Positions 33,580-45,902 of a DNA stretch of 64,000 nucleotides are shown here, one piece after another. How positions within the stretch are numbered: the first letter of the stretch is position 1; every line of letters begins with the position of its first letter. Under the pieces are notes generated by a model. The model made no database searches. It worked only from the letters and a program-made list of their open reading frames with translations, and was not told the origin of the DNA. The translations under genes were made by a program, and so were the position numbers. This stretch comes from Acanthococcus lagerstroemiae. Taxonomy: Eukaryota; Arthropoda; Insecta; Hemiptera; Eriococcidae. Location: positions 29,969,501 to 30,033,500 of the forward strand of contig CM063106.1 of NCBI GenBank assembly GCA_031841125.1. The letters are read 5' to 3'.

Positions 33580-35170
33580 ATTTATTTATTTATTTTATTT
33601 TACAGCTTTTTGTCGTACACCTTACAGAGTTTACAATAGTTATCTATAATAACTCAGTACGCTCATTGACCCACCGTTCCTCCCCTCTTACGACATGTCC
33701 CGCATATCCGAATTTTAGTTTTTTGACAATGTATTTACACTCTACAGTCCTTGGTTCCCGTCTTTTTTCCCTAATTGTACAGTTTTTGATTTTATCTATT
33801 CTTCTTACTCTCGACAATGACCTTTCCATGGCTATCTATGTCTTGGCTAGACTGTTGGTCTGTGCCTCCGTTAGTGCCCACATCTCTAGGCACCATACGT
33901 TAGTTACCGGTACAGTGCTACTTTTGAGAATTTTCGTTTTAATTTTCATGGGCATTCTGCTCTTAAATACGCTCCTAAGTGACCAGAAATTTTTCCATGC
34001 ATTTGCTCTTCTCCTGGTTAGTTCTTTGTCAATGTTATTAACGAATGATATTAGTCGCCCTTAATACAGGCTTAATTACCTGATTAGATAAGGCACCGTT
34101 TTGTTTGTATTCATGTTGAGGCCTACTTTTCAGCGTTCATTTTCTAGATCCCTTGCCATTTTTTGAAGTTCGTCACCATCATGGGAAATTAGAGCCACAT
34201 CATCAGCAAATTTTAGCCCTGCCCTCTGAGTTTTTGTACATTTCTTTTATAATTCTTACTATTTTCTCTGGAACTTCCTATCTTAGTAATGCGTCCCATA
34301 ATACATTTAAATTGATCGAGTCAAAGGCTTTTTGAAAATCAATGAATAGCAAATTTAGTGGTAAGTCATATTGTCTAGTTTTCTCGATGAGCTGATTTAT
34401 AATAATAATTGATCAACTGTTGAATGGTCTTTCCTGAAACCTGCCTGTTCTGGGCTTTGGTTAAAGTCTAGCTGATGACTGTAGATACGGTTTTTGATAC
34501 GTTTAACGAAAAATTCTCTTAAGTTAGAGGTAAGGCTAATCGGTTTGTAGTTATTGATTTCGGTTTTGTCCCCGCTTTTAAATAATAAAATAATTTCTGA
34601 ATTTTTCCACTGCGTGGGTAGTATTTCTTTTGCTAAGATTAAGTTGGAAAATTGTGTTAGGGTGGGTGTAAATTCCTCTGTAAACAATTTGAGATCGCTA
34701 TTGCTAATTTTATCAGGTCACGATGACTTATTTTGTTTCAGGTTTCCCAGGATAGCTCGAACTTCTTCTGCTAGAAAATGGTGGTACCGCTTCTTTGTTG
34801 TTTCATCCTATTCGGTTCTTACTGGAGGGCTTTTTTGGGTCATTTTCGTATAACTTTTCATAAAAGTCTGTAGCTACCTTCACGACCTTGTCTCTGTCGT
34901 GTTGAAATTTCCCTATTCTGTCCTTAATTTTTGGAACTAGGCCTTGGTCTTTGAATATTTCCCTTCTGGCTTTCCGAATCGCCCCAGAGCTTTTAATGAT
35001 TTTAAGCATCCTGTCATCATCGAATTTTTGTACATCATTTCTTGTTTGTTTTTTGACTAGCTTTCTAAGCTCAACCGGTTCTGTTTTTTTCTCTGAGAAT
35101 TTTGTTTTTTATTTGTGCCGGCGCATTCCTTCTTTTACAGCTTTTTAAAGTGTTTTCAGAAACTTTGTTT
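33580..35170 (-). pseudogene. LINE ORF2 remnant: RT through C-terminus
   Basis: A minus-strand non-LTR retrotransposon with several frame breaks. In protein order: a pre-RT segment (VKVATDFYEKLYENDP, 34803-35009); RT core LPTQWKNSEIILLFKSGDK, NNYKPISLTSNL and QAGFRKDHSTVDQL (34397-34687); DFQKAFDSIN near 34330; then KFADDVALISHDGDELQ (catalytic FADD) near 34165-34215. The tail (CTIREKRREPRTVE, VKKLKFGYAGHVVRGEERW) lies at 33644-33829. A TTTATTTATTTATTTT run (TAAA-type tail on the minus strand) at 33582-33602 marks the 3' end. The endonuclease domain is lost by 5' truncation. It resembles the 18.8-kb remnant at the C-terminus; the clade is not assigned. Confidence 0.87.
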
Positions 35171-38100
35171 ACTTTTTTTGACTGGGGAGGTTTTAAAAGT
35201 CATACTGAAAACATAATTTTTGATACTGAAAGACACAGAAAAAGTCAAATGTGAACGTGTGATTTTCGAGGATAGGTAGGAGGGTGGAGAGAACAGGGAA
35301 AATTGCAGGGGTGATAGATGGGTATGTAGAGAAACGGGGTCAGGGTGGGTTGGCACCCTGTTTGCTCAAGTTTATGAGCCTTAAAAAAATTCTATGTGTA
35401 TGTTCATGTTTGACAAAATAATAGGCCTATATTGAATCCCTATTTGTGGGGCAGCAGTTACGAAAAACTTATGACACTTTCTTTGTGTAAAATTCAATGA
35501 GGAACAATTTTTGTTTGAAAAGATTTTTCCTATAGTTGATATTTCGCAATATTCTTTGGGAAAACTTATTTTTGAGGAACGCTGAACCACCTGGTGGGCT
35601 TGGAGACACTCATATTCTTGGATACTGCTAGCACGTAAATTAATTCTATAATATTCAACCTTGTGTGCCAAAATTCAGCTGTCTATGAATATTGCCCCTA
35701 TTTACCATTTTCTTGTCCACTGTTGCTGTTTGCTTCTTGTTGATTTTAAAAACGTTACCCAGTCCATTCGAGAGGCGGAGATTGATTGATATGTCTAGGG
35801 TGCAGCCCCGGAATTTCATCTGTACACTTTACAATTAGTGTTCGCTTTTTCAAAAAAGTAAGGAAAATGTAAGGGGAAATGGATATTCCTGTGAGAGGCT
35901 TCAGCGCCTTCCCCCCTCCCCCCCGACTCCCAGTCTGTCGCTCCGTCTTGGATCTGTTTTTGAAATCAGATCACGAAGACTGTTGTTCGCAGATGGAAAA
36001 TGTTTCTCACTCAGCGGGCGCGTCTATCTGCAGAGTACGATGGATAGGATGTGACTGTGTAGAAATTTTACAGTAGCCTACGAAAAATTGCACCGATGCT
36101 CAATTACAGTCGTATTATGTAATTGTGCCAACTGGCACTAATGCGACATTCATTGCGACGCCATGATTATTCGCTATAGACGGCAGCTTTTTGTGTCTTA
36201 TTCGGAGTCAATTTTCTGCGTTGAAAAAAATGGCACCGCTATGCTCTGGATGTGGCGGATTGGTTGATCATTGAAATGCATTTTTGACTTCAGTTATTAT
36301 TGTGTGCTTTTAAAATAAAATTATGACGGGAAGTCGTTTTTGCTTTCGTCTGAGATCACCGTGGAGTAGTTGGGTGTTCTATGTAGTTTATGTGTACACA
36401 CATTAACAAGGTTATTTTCGTTGGTATTTTTTATCTGTTCGCAAACATTCAGCTACTTTGATATCGACAAGATTTTTTTTCGTGTTCTTTTATTTGAAGA
36501 AGAGGAACTTTGGGTTTACTTATGCTCCCGGTGTTTCGCGGTGATATTTAGGGAATGAATTTGCACCGAGACACTTGACAGCTTTATAAGAAGTTCGAGC
36601 TCGAACTTTCGGATTATTAAACCAGTCCTCAGTTAAAAATCTCTAGAAATTGAGCTTGTTTTTATAAACGACCTGTGCACGATAGTGCTGAGCACTATTG
36701 GTCCGGGTCAGTTAATTCTTCGACTGCTATGACTAGGTATTTGTAGGGGGTCTAGCATGATTTTTGCTCAAAGTAGCATGAAAGCATGAAAATGGCATAA
36801 TTTTTTTACAATTTCTTTGTAAAAGCATGAATTTTTAACATTGTAACTCTAAAATTTTTTCTGTTTAAAGTGAAAAAATGATTACACATTAATTTTCCTG
36901 CAGTTTTTTAACCTGCAGCTACGCAACCCTGATAGATAATGTCTGTGTATTTTGTTGTTAAAGTGCTCTCAGTACTGTCAGTGAGAGCGCATGAAATTTT
37001 CTACGAAGCTGCAAGTATGTAAGGGGGTGAGTACTTTTTAGAGAAAATTTGAAGCTCGAAAAATGGCATGAAGGAACAAAAAAATATGATGAATTTTCAT
37101 TTTCTGAAACTGGTAGACACTATGATTCCGGATTGAAGATTTTTTTTTTTTTAACGAGACACGTCAATTCGTTCTCCTGTCATGAATTTACAATAATGTA
37201 TTCAAATCTGCTGGTGATGGGGATAAAAGAGCTTCATGTACCTACCGCAAAAGATGAGCAAGCCCGTAGCAAGTGGAAAGTCTTGGAAAAGCTTCGAAAT
37301 CGGTTAAGGAAGCTGTGAAAACAGTTGTTATTACTACTGCTTAGTTGTTAAGATGAAACAACTTTGTATTTGAAAAAAATTCAGCGAACTACGGACCTGT
37401 TGGAAAATTAGGTTGCATTAGCAAAAACAGAGAAACATAGCTTCCTGTGGATCAGCTCCCTCAAACTGAGAATTTATAAAACTTCGCTGGAATTGGTTCA
37501 GATTTTTTCAATACTGAATGAAACTCCATTGAAATGCTGTAAATACCATTAAAGATTTGATTAAATTCATTGACACTCTGTTGAGACTTTTAGGACTTGG
37601 CTTAGACTTATGAGAACTGTCGCGAAGAGTGGACAAAATATTGGAAGTTTTGATGTCTAATAGGGCTCAGAAGTTGCATTTTCATACAAAAATAACGTGT
37701 GCACAGTTCCACTGGGAAAGATCAAAATTTTTCTATAGCCCGGAGACCTTGTACAATGAACAGCAGAATAATTATAAAAATTATTTCAAGTCATTTTAAT
37801 CAAATTTCAAATTTAATGACATTTATTATGTATAAATGTCGGTTAGATCCATTGAAATAATTTATTTTTTAATCAAACTCAGTTGTATGTGTATAATATA
37901 TTATTGTGAACTAAATTAATTTAATGAAATATTTTTAATAAATAAAAAGTGAATTGCTCTAGGTTAATTAGTTTTTCTGATCAGGTGTAATTATGATCAT
38001 TATTTGTTATATTAACAAAATTAGGCGTTCGTAGAGGGAGCATATTTACATAAATTTGGTAGCCAGATTTGAAATTAATATCTTAAAATTGAATAAAAAG

Positions 38101-38216
38101 TATCAAAAAATTCACTACAATAAAAATTGTGATTTTTCGGTCTGACGAGTAGTAAGTAGGTTCCTGAACCATGAAAACATTTTAATATTGTTGTATAAAG
38201 TTTTCCATGCGTTAGC
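35171..38216. other. non-coding, 3 kb without a recognised gene
   Basis: The longest frames (35381-35671 minus, 96 codons; 37049-37318 plus, 89 codons) show no family features. At 36750-36840 AAGCATGAAAATGGCA-like words recur, a low-complexity patch. There is an oligo-C run at 35912-35927. No bounded element was identified. Confidence 0.42.
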
Positions 38217-38610
38217 ATGGTGTCTAACAGTCATTTAACGTCATTTATTTAAAAAGAATGTCATTCAAATTATTTAAGTCTTTTATTTTCAGTCACGATC
38301 ATTTGAAAATTTAAAAATCAGCAAATTATACCTCGAAACAGAGAACAAAGAATTTAGAATTTGAAAACTCTATTATAATGACCAGGGCTGCAATTTTTAT
38401 GTGAATGCATATTCTTATCTATGACGTGTATATTCCAGAAGTTTCAAAAGATCTTCACAAATCACAGAATTCTGAGTCAAATGAGCAGCACTTCATTTTC
38501 TATTTTTCGCATATTTTGGCATTTATCATTTAGCGCATTCATTGCAAATTGAGGGGAGGAGGTTATTTAAAGGTCATTTATTTTCAAAATTCGATTTTGT
38601 TAGACACCCT
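38217..38610. mobile_element. MITE with RGGTGTCTAAC ends, 394 bp
   Basis: The left end ATGGTGTCTAACAGTCATTT and the inverted right end (AGGGTGTCTAACAAAATCG) form terminal repeats. GTCATTTAA/GTCATTTATTT words occur near both ends. No ORF. The flanks show no clear duplication. It is related by its termini to the CAGGGTG superfamily. Confidence 0.55.
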
Positions 38611-38906
38611 ATTAATTGTATTTCAATGTGCAAGTTTTAAGTTCTAGTTTTAATTAGTATTCAAAAATTTCTTTGAGAAGGTGGTTTTCATTTTAACATA
38701 TTATTGTCCCAGAAGGAGGAACAATGGATGTTTTTAAATTTTTATTGCATTTTTGTGCTAAATAATGTCGGTATGAAAAATTTATATCAATATTCATGTT
38801 TTGCTGTAAGAGCCTAAAGTAAGAAACTTTTTATAGAAGCAATTTTCAATTTTACTCTTAGAATTCTGAAAGTGACGTATGGTCAAGAAAATTGATTCTC
38901 ATTAGC

Positions 38907-39303
38907 CAAGTGACCACTTGGTCAGTTTTTCAACGTTCAATAGTCTAAGGTCATTTTCAGTCATTTCCCCTTAAAATGGTCACTTAAGTTATTTTTGGGA
39001 AAGTTTCTCCTTTAAATGCTGGAACTTCTGTTGATTATATAGAAAATTGTTTTTCTCCTTTATTTTTTGTGCTTCCGCTGTGCGGTGTAAATAGAATTGA
39101 AATTCAATTTTCCAGCAGATTGTAACAAAAACTTCCAATGCAGGTCTGGCTAGTCACTTGGGGGGGGGGGGGTAGTGTGTAGAGAAAGGGGCATAAAAAA
39201 TAAGAAGGAAAAATTGCAAGGGGTCCCCGATTCTGGTTATTTTTCAAATTTAGTATAAGGTCATTTTCCCATTTATTTTCTAAAATTTCTAGTGGTCACC
39301 CTG
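38907..39303. mobile_element. MITE with CAGGGTGACCACT ends, 397 bp, CATTAGC TSD
   Basis: The left end CAAGTGACCACTTGGTC and the inverted right end CAGGGTGACCACTAGAA form terminal repeats. The heptamer CATTAGC lies directly outside both ends (38900-38906 and 39304-39310). The interior has a 13-base G run and GTCATTTTC words. No ORF. Confidence 0.78.
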
Positions 39304-39310
39304 CATTAGC

Positions 39311-40310
39311 TGAACAGTTAAATAAAGCCGCTGAAATTTATTAATGAAAAAATTTAAGGTCAGTGTAGTATAAAGTGCTCTAATTTCTTAGGAATAATAA
39401 TAATATTAAAAAAATCCATCTTAGCTCTGCTAATTTGTAATCAGTTTTTCGGGTCAAAATATATTTCTATGTTTTTTAAAATCAAAATTTTCGATTTCCT
39501 AATGGACAATTCTATATTGACTTCAGGCTCCTTGTGGTAACCTTAAGTATATAACAATTTTTAATGAAATTTTGCTTCCGTCATTGTACCAAAATTCAAC
39601 TTCTTAGTTGGCGCCATCATTGAAATTCAGTGATGATTATTTTTCGTTCCACCTTATGCCCAGGCTACGATGCTATAATTACTCAAAACTGACCTAAAAA
39701 CTCTTAACTGGTTATAATATCAAGGTTTTGGTCAAGTTTAAGATACCACCTGAAAAGATCCGTTAATAGTAAGTACGATTCTGTTCATTATCATCGAGAC
39801 TCAGTTTAACAACGAGTATATGGGAGTAAAGTGGAGAAAACAGATAAAACTCCTATTGAGACTCACAGAAACTTGATAAGATTCCACAAGACGCTATGAA
39901 GGTTTTCTAATTTTCTCCAGATTCGATGTAAAACTTGATGAAATCTCGTCAGCAGACTGGCTTGGAACCTTTGGAAACTCGTTTGGACTCAGCTGAAAAT
40001 AGTTAAGAATCATTGAAAACTACAGAAAACAGAAATTTCTTCAAGCTTGATTGAATGACTCTCAGACTGATTAAATCTAGGATGTTAATACTTTCTGTGT
40101 GATTCGAAAGTTTTGTCTTACTTGAAATTACCACAAGGGCCAAAAAAAAAACTTGGTAGAGGAAAATTCAAGGAAAATGAGATTCTTTCTAAGATTATTT
40201 TCAAAACAGTACCAGTATTCACTAGAAAGTAGTGTTTCTTGGACGAAACAATTTCAGGTGTTATCCTGTCCCATCATCAGTATCTGAACTACTGACATAA
40301 GTCTGGAGGT
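39311..40310. other. non-coding; degenerate ACTC/GAGTC words at 39790-40110
   Basis: No gene. 39790-40110 has loosely recurring TTGAGACTC, GAAAACT and GACTCAG words like the 15.2-kb region. No bounded repeats. Confidence 0.4.
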
Positions 40311-40478
40311 CAGGGGCATAGGTAGCTACCGGAGGGGGTCCTGGACACCCCCACCCCTTGGCATCGGCCGACAATGTGAAAAAATTAAAATTTATTCTGG
40401 TAATAGTAAGTATTACACCTGTAGTGTTGTAAACGTGAAACGAATCCCCCCTTCATACCAAATCTGGCTACGCCACTG
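40311..40478. mobile_element. hAT-like MITE, 168 bp, second copy of the 24.5-kb family
   Basis: Ends CAGGGGCATAGGTAGCTAC and, inward from the right, CAGTGGCGTAGCCAGAT. The interior matches 24544-24700 in reverse orientation (GGCATCGGCCGACAATGTG, TATTCTGGTAATAGTAAG). Flanks CTGGAGGT and CTAGAAGT match at 6 of 8 positions, a worn target duplication. The overlapping 60-codon minus frame is not a gene. Confidence 0.88.
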
Positions 40479-40486
40479 CTAGAAGT

Positions 40487-42129
40487 GCTACACATTATAT
40501 GGCTCTTTGGTGCCTGTGGTAGGCTGTTCGTGTTCAGTTGTTGGTTATAGTTCTGTTGGTCAATCAAGGCTTATTAAAAGTGGATTGTTAATTTCTGTGC
40601 AGTGGTTGGCCTGCATAACTATAATCAATTATTAATAGGAATTCAGATGCTACGCGCTCACCATACGGTACTACCTGAACTTCCATAAGCAACTTACATG
40701 ATTCTGAAATGCTGTGAACTAAAGTTAAGTTACTTCTTTAGTAAGAAGGTACCTAATTTGCAGATTTAGTCCAGGTCATTGAATGCAATATACCAAGTGA
40801 CCTTACGTCTGGGGAGGTATGTTCCATAAACGATTTAAAATCTTGAACCGGAATCTGATAACCCAGTTTGTGTAAAAATTAAGCTTTCCGTTTTGCATTA
40901 ATTATAGATAATATTTTCTTAGTACTGACTAATTGTTCTTAAGAATGAGATCGCATTTCTTGCTGATTTCATTTTATTTGTTATTTTTCTGACTTGTGAG
41001 TTTTTAAAATAATAGATGGCGATAGTTGTCATAATTGTGTTACCGTTTTATTTTTCGTTGACTTTGTGTTTTCACAAAAACTCCATACGTATGCAAGTCA
41101 GCTGAAAAATATTACCATTCAAAATTTCTTATCCATAAAAAACTAACGATACTAGAACCGCAAGTATTCAGAGCGGCGTAAATTATGTATAATAAGTAGT
41201 AGTTCGTTACATGCTGTAGGGAATCTATTGTTTCTTTTTATGTAAATTTCACATCTTCGAGGTCACATTAATAAAATCAAAGAACCCGAGTTCTAATTTT
41301 ATATATCTAGGCAAATAGTTAGTTGTTCTGGTAATACTTATCGGTAACTTCTTTACATGGGTTATACCTATATATCTAGGTAAAGTTTGAATCACAGTCA
41401 TCATCTTTACACCTAAATAACGAATTTACAGACTTGGAAGAAATTTCACACTCGTAAACTGCGAAAGGACTTACATCGTTTTAACTACTTGGGTATTGAG
41501 TATGGTACTTTTAATGTTTTTATAGCAAGGCGAGGAAGTTATGAGAGCCACTTGATGATACTCCATTCAGATGCGTTCAGAAAAATATAAATATTCAGGT
41601 TTCGGCTTCCATGTACAAAGTGAAAGACGGGTGGTCGGCCAGAGAAATTTTTTTGCAATTTAATGAAAGGTCTATGCAGGCTCTGTTCTTACATTAGCTG
41701 CTTTTGTATCAGATACTGATTAATGAGGTTGGCATCGGTTAATGGATGTGTTCCGCTTGAAATTGAAGTCTTCTGTGCCTATATCGCTGCATCTTATGCA
41801 TATTAAATGCAATAATTAATCTAAACTGAGTACTAAAAATGCATATGATTGATACTTGCGTGCGTATATGTACATAATTCATATTTTTTTATAACGAAGC
41901 AAAGCAAGAAAAAGTACCTAACTTATTTGCATTGTGGGACTAGGACTTCAATCTTTTGGAGAAAGAGCAGTTGTACTGTAGCTGTATGGTTGACCGGAAA
42001 AAGTGCCTGCGTGATATTTTTCGGCAAATTGAGTTTTGAATAAAACATTGCCTATCGTATCTACTGAATCGAGTGGTAAACTTTTTAGTAATTGAAGTGA
42101 CCAATCGTTGTAGAACACGTGAATTCTAA
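40487..42129. other. non-coding, nothing recognised
   Basis: AT-rich. Short frames at 41849-42136 on both strands have no features. Confidence 0.45.
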
Positions 42130-42600
42130 CCCTCACGCCTTCTTGTGAGTGAGATAATTTTTGAAGAGTTTCCGTGTCGCTACCTGGTTAAAATGATTCA
42201 ATTTTTCGAGGTAAATTCAATTTCGATGTCACAATTTAATTCAAGTCATTTCTTGACAAATGCTAATTAACATTTGCCTCATTCCTTGAGTGTATCTCGG
42301 CTAATAGTCATCGCCGCCAGATTTGGTCAACGAATTTGAACTTAGCGTTAAAAAATGTTAGTTCAAATGTAATTTTTTTAAATGTGAGAATTTACTTCTC
42401 CGTATTATACGTCATGAAAAGATTTTTCACAGAGCTGCGGTGTCGTGATGTGGTGGAAATGACTCAATCTTTTGAGATAAATTCCGCCGTGAAAATTAGG
42501 CTAGCTTCAATTTTTGGTGAATGTCACCAACATTTACTCCAATTATTGAGCCTATCTTGACAACAGTGTACTGTTCTGATTATTTCGCTACTTTTTCATG
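42130..42600 (+). repeat. diverged tandem duplication, ~266-bp period
   Basis: TGTCGCTACCTGGTTAAAATGATTCAATYTTTYGAGRTAAATTC at 42175-42218 recurs as TGTCGTGATGTGGTGGAAAT at 42442, continuing in parallel through CAACATTTRCTCC and TTGAGYSTATCT. The open frame at 42336-42560 lies in the second unit and lacks family features. Confidence 0.5.
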
Positions 42601-43429
42601 TTTAATTAAAGAATTTTATAACTACTGATTTATGTTTTTTCGTACTCATTTTGCTTTTGTTAGCTATAATTTTGAAGTTGGAGAAACGAAATTATTTTTA
42701 CTATTTTTTCCATGTCTGGAAGTTATGTCTTATCGATTTGAAGAGTAAAATTATTTCTCCCTCGGAGTTCTATTTTAGCCCACTTTGAAGTGCAACAGTC
42801 TTTCGTCTGGACATACCGATAGTTTGACAAGACGGTACACAACGGAGCGAGCCTTCAAACTTCTGAAGTTGGCGCAAACTTTTTTTTCGTCTAAGGTAAG
42901 GTAGGGCAATATGACGTATATTTTGAAGAATGGTCATAGCTTCTTGACAAAATATCCGATGGGGCTGAAATTTTGGCTACAGATACTCTAATCCTTTTTC
43001 TAAAACTTTTATCCAGATGTTTTTTAGTTTTACCCCCACCCAACAGATGTGTAATTTTTTCCCAGACCCTTTTGTGGCTTTCTTGCCCGATGGGGTGGGT
43101 AAGTTGCCTTTTTTTTTGGTCGGGTAAGGTGGCCTATGGAAATTACGTTTTTAAAATTGTCATAAAAATAAGTAAACTCATACGGTTTTCTTATTTATTC
43201 GATTATAAAACGTATAAATGTAACTTTTAAGTAAGTAGGAGTTCTTTCCGGAATTTTTAACTACTGGCTGGCTTCACGTATTCAAGGCCCCCCTCCCACA
43301 TATTCCATCACGTTTTACCGACTTTTCGAAAAAAAAAGGAAGGTATTATATTTTAGCTGCGTTTCTGTCCAAGACCCATACTGTGAAATGGAGACATTTT
43401 TGTTAGATCATTAAAATCGCAAAGAATAA
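42601..43429. other. non-coding, nothing recognised
   Basis: No gene. A TTTTTTTTCGTCTAAG|GTAAGG string near 42882-42901 resembles a weak ratchet site but has AAG, not YAG, at the acceptor. Confidence 0.4.
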
Positions 43430-45060
43430 TTTAATTAGGAATCTTCGAGAAGAATCTCTAATGATTTTTAAGGAATTTCATCGGGAATTTTTGGGGAAAA
43501 AATTCCGATAATTTCCGAAGAACCTCATTGAAAATCTTCAGGGAAAACTTCCGACGATTTCCAAAGAATTTCATTAGAAATCTTCGAAAAGATTCCTTTG
43601 ATTTCTAAAGATAATTTCATAGGAATTTTATCGAATAAATTACGAAAAATTAACGATCATTTTGGCTAAATTTCATCGGACACCATTGAGTAAAACTCCA
43701 GAATTTTGTCGGAAATCTCTAGGGAAAATCTCCAATGGTTCCAAAGGATTTTATCGGAAATCATCGAGAAATATCTCTAATGATTTTTGAAAGATTTCTC
43801 CAGAAAAAAGTTTCGATACTTTGGAAATGTTTTGGATAAATAACCGATGAATTTGATCAGAAATGTTCGGGGAAAATCTCCGATGATTTCCAAGGAATAA
43901 TCTCGATAATTTCCGCAAATTTCATCACTCTGATGATTTCCGGAGAATTTCTTCGGAAATCTTCAGAAATACTTCCAATGTGTTTCAAAGAATTTCTTCA
44001 AAAATCTTTGGGAAAATTTTCCGATGATTTTTGATGAATTTCATCGGAAATATTCGGAGCAAAACTCCGATAGTTTTTGAAGAATTTTATCAAAATTCTT
44101 CAGAAAAAATGTTCGGTGATCTCCGAAGAATTTCATCAGAAATCTTCGAGAAGAATCGCCGATGATTCTTTAGAAATTTAATCGGAAATTTTTTGGAAAA
44201 AATTCCAGTAATTTCCGAAGAATTGAGACTATTTTCCACTCATACGATGGGATCGGAGATGACTTTTGATGAAATTCTTCGGAAATCGTGAGAAATTTTT
44301 TCTGAAGATCACCGATGAAATTCTCCGAAAATTAGCGGAGATTATTTTCAAAGATTTATCGAAGATTTCCAGTGAAATTTTAAGACAGATTTTTCTCAAA
44401 TATTTCCGAATAAAATTCTTGTGAAATCGTGGGAAATTTTCGTTTCGAGAAAATTTTCCGCTAATTTTCGAAGAATTTTATCAGACATCTTCCGAAAAAA
44501 TCTCTGATCCGATTGCATGAGTAGAAAATAGTCTCAATTCTTCGGAAATTACGATGCAATTCCTTAAAAATCATCGGAGATCTTCTTGAAGATTTCCGAT
44601 GAAATCCTTCTGAGATCATCGAACATTTTCCCTGCAGATTTTTGATAGAATTCTTTAAAACTCATCAGCTCCCTCCCCGAATATTTCCGATGAAATTCAT
44701 CATAAATTATCGAAAATTTCCTCGAAGAATTTTGATTAGATTTTTTGGAAAACATTGGAAGTTTTTTCTAAAGATTTTCGATGAGATTCTTCGGAACTTA
44801 TCGGATTTTCCCCCCAAACATTTCCGATGAAATTCCGACAAAATCATCGGAGATTCTTCTCGAAGATTTCTAATGAAATTATTCTTTGGCAATCATCGGA
44901 GATTTTTCCTGAAGATTTTCGAAAAAATTCTTCAAAAACCATCGAATTCCGATGAAATTTTCTAAAAATTATCGGAAAATTTTCCTGAAAATTGTTCTCG
45001 AAGATTTCTGATACAATTCCTTGGAAATCATCGGAGATTTTCCCCGAAGAATATTCCATC
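43430..45060. repeat. 1.6-kb fold-back built from a ~50-bp tandem repeat
   Basis: 43430-44256 consists of about 15 diverged units of a TTTCATCGGAAATCTTCGGG / AAAATCTCCGATGATTTCC pattern. 44498-45060 is the same array in the opposite orientation. The arms pair in order: GAATTGAGACTATTTTC at 44220 has its inverse GAAAATAGTCTCAATTC at 44527-44543, and AATATTTCCGATGAAATTCATC at 44680-44702 pairs with the corresponding stretch at 44036-44057. The central 240 bp (44257-44497) carries further fold-back units. Minus-strand translations (FKKISDD, RISSEIF) only reflect the repeat unit. The arrangement would make a very long imperfect hairpin if transcribed. Confidence 0.8.
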
Positions 45061-45399
45061 GTTTAGCACATTTGGTGCGTTTTTTCATGGTCCACCTGTA
45101 TAATACAACACGTATAGTATATGCTGGTGCATCCTGAGCATGCACCATGGGGAAAATTACATTGGTGCGAGTTCTCATGCATCACCTGTATATACAAATG
45201 AAAATATTTACAATCTTAAGCTAAACCTGTATTTATACTGTCTGTCGTCTGTCGACCAGTCAGTCAGTGTCTCAGTCTGCTTGAGATTGTCTATTGTCTC
45301 TCTCGATTTCACGACATGTCCCTATCAGTTTTCAGCTTCTTTCCCCGCCCGACACTTCGGCAACACACCTAAAACAGAAGGGTCGCTCCATGTAGAGTG
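45061..45399. other. non-coding; GGTGCA-containing local duplications
   Basis: TTGGTGCGTTTTTTCATGG with CACCTGTATAATAC at 45070-45113 resembles TTGGTGCGAGTTCTCATGC with CACCTGTATATAC at 45161-45196. These are two short direct repeats about 90 bp apart, with a small GCATGCACC/GGTGCATCC hairpin between them. No gene. Confidence 0.4.
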
Positions 45400-45745
45400 G
45401 CCCGCCTCCGTGGTCAGATAGTTACCATAAGACTTCTGCCTCAAGTTATCCGTCTCTTCCTCAAAGTGGGTCGAGCAGGTGAGTCGGGTATTGGGTTCCA
45501 GGATCCCCTACCAGTGACGCTCATCAGGACGGTAGGGGACGCTCACAGGTGCCGAGGTGCCACTGGGCTTCACCTTTCTCTTTCAACCTTTCTCACCCGC
45601 TACTGTCATTGTCTCTTCTGCTGCTGCAGCTGCGGTGGGGACACGCCGTTGCTCGATGGATTGGTGATGAGATCGCCCTGATTCCCGCCTGTCCATATTG
45701 GTGTGCTGCCGACAAGGGCCCTAGGAATACTGGGCACGTACCATG
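45400..45745 (+). repeat. possible tRNA-derived SINE
   Basis: A GC-richer block starting TGGCCCGCCTCCGTGGTCAG. It has an A-box-like TGGTCAGATAG at 45410-45420 and a B-box-like GGGTTCCAGGATCCC at 45491-45505. Spacing and sequence are loose compared with tRNA promoters. A donor-like GCAG|GTGAGT lies at 45474-45483. Two open frames (45397-45746) have no family match. A SINE is my best guess; a GC-rich exon remnant is the alternative. Confidence 0.25.
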
Positions 45746-45902
45746 ATTAAGTCGTTCAGAGATATAACTATCTACTTCTTAGATTACAGTACCAATCAGC
45801 TGCGTAGGTAATCGTGCAGGACTCTGATGATCTTGTGTCATATAAATCATGAAACACCTTCAAGACTACCCCACTGGAACTTTGAGGTATCGTCAACTTG
45901 GT

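Noticed and set aside
33513..34064. 183-codon plus-strand ORF, longest on that strand in this area
   Set aside because: It is antisense to the LINE remnant at 33580-35170, whose minus-strand reading has clear RT and C-terminal motifs.
42882..42901. second ratchet-like junction, TTTTTTTTCGTCTAAG|GTAAGG
   Set aside because: The acceptor would be AAG rather than the usual YAG and the donor is weaker. Kept only as a note.
44564..45178. several 60-70-codon minus ORFs with repeated KISDD/FRRISSEIF peptides
   Set aside because: They are readings of the tandem repeat unit in the fold-back; the periodicity comes from DNA, not from a repeat protein.
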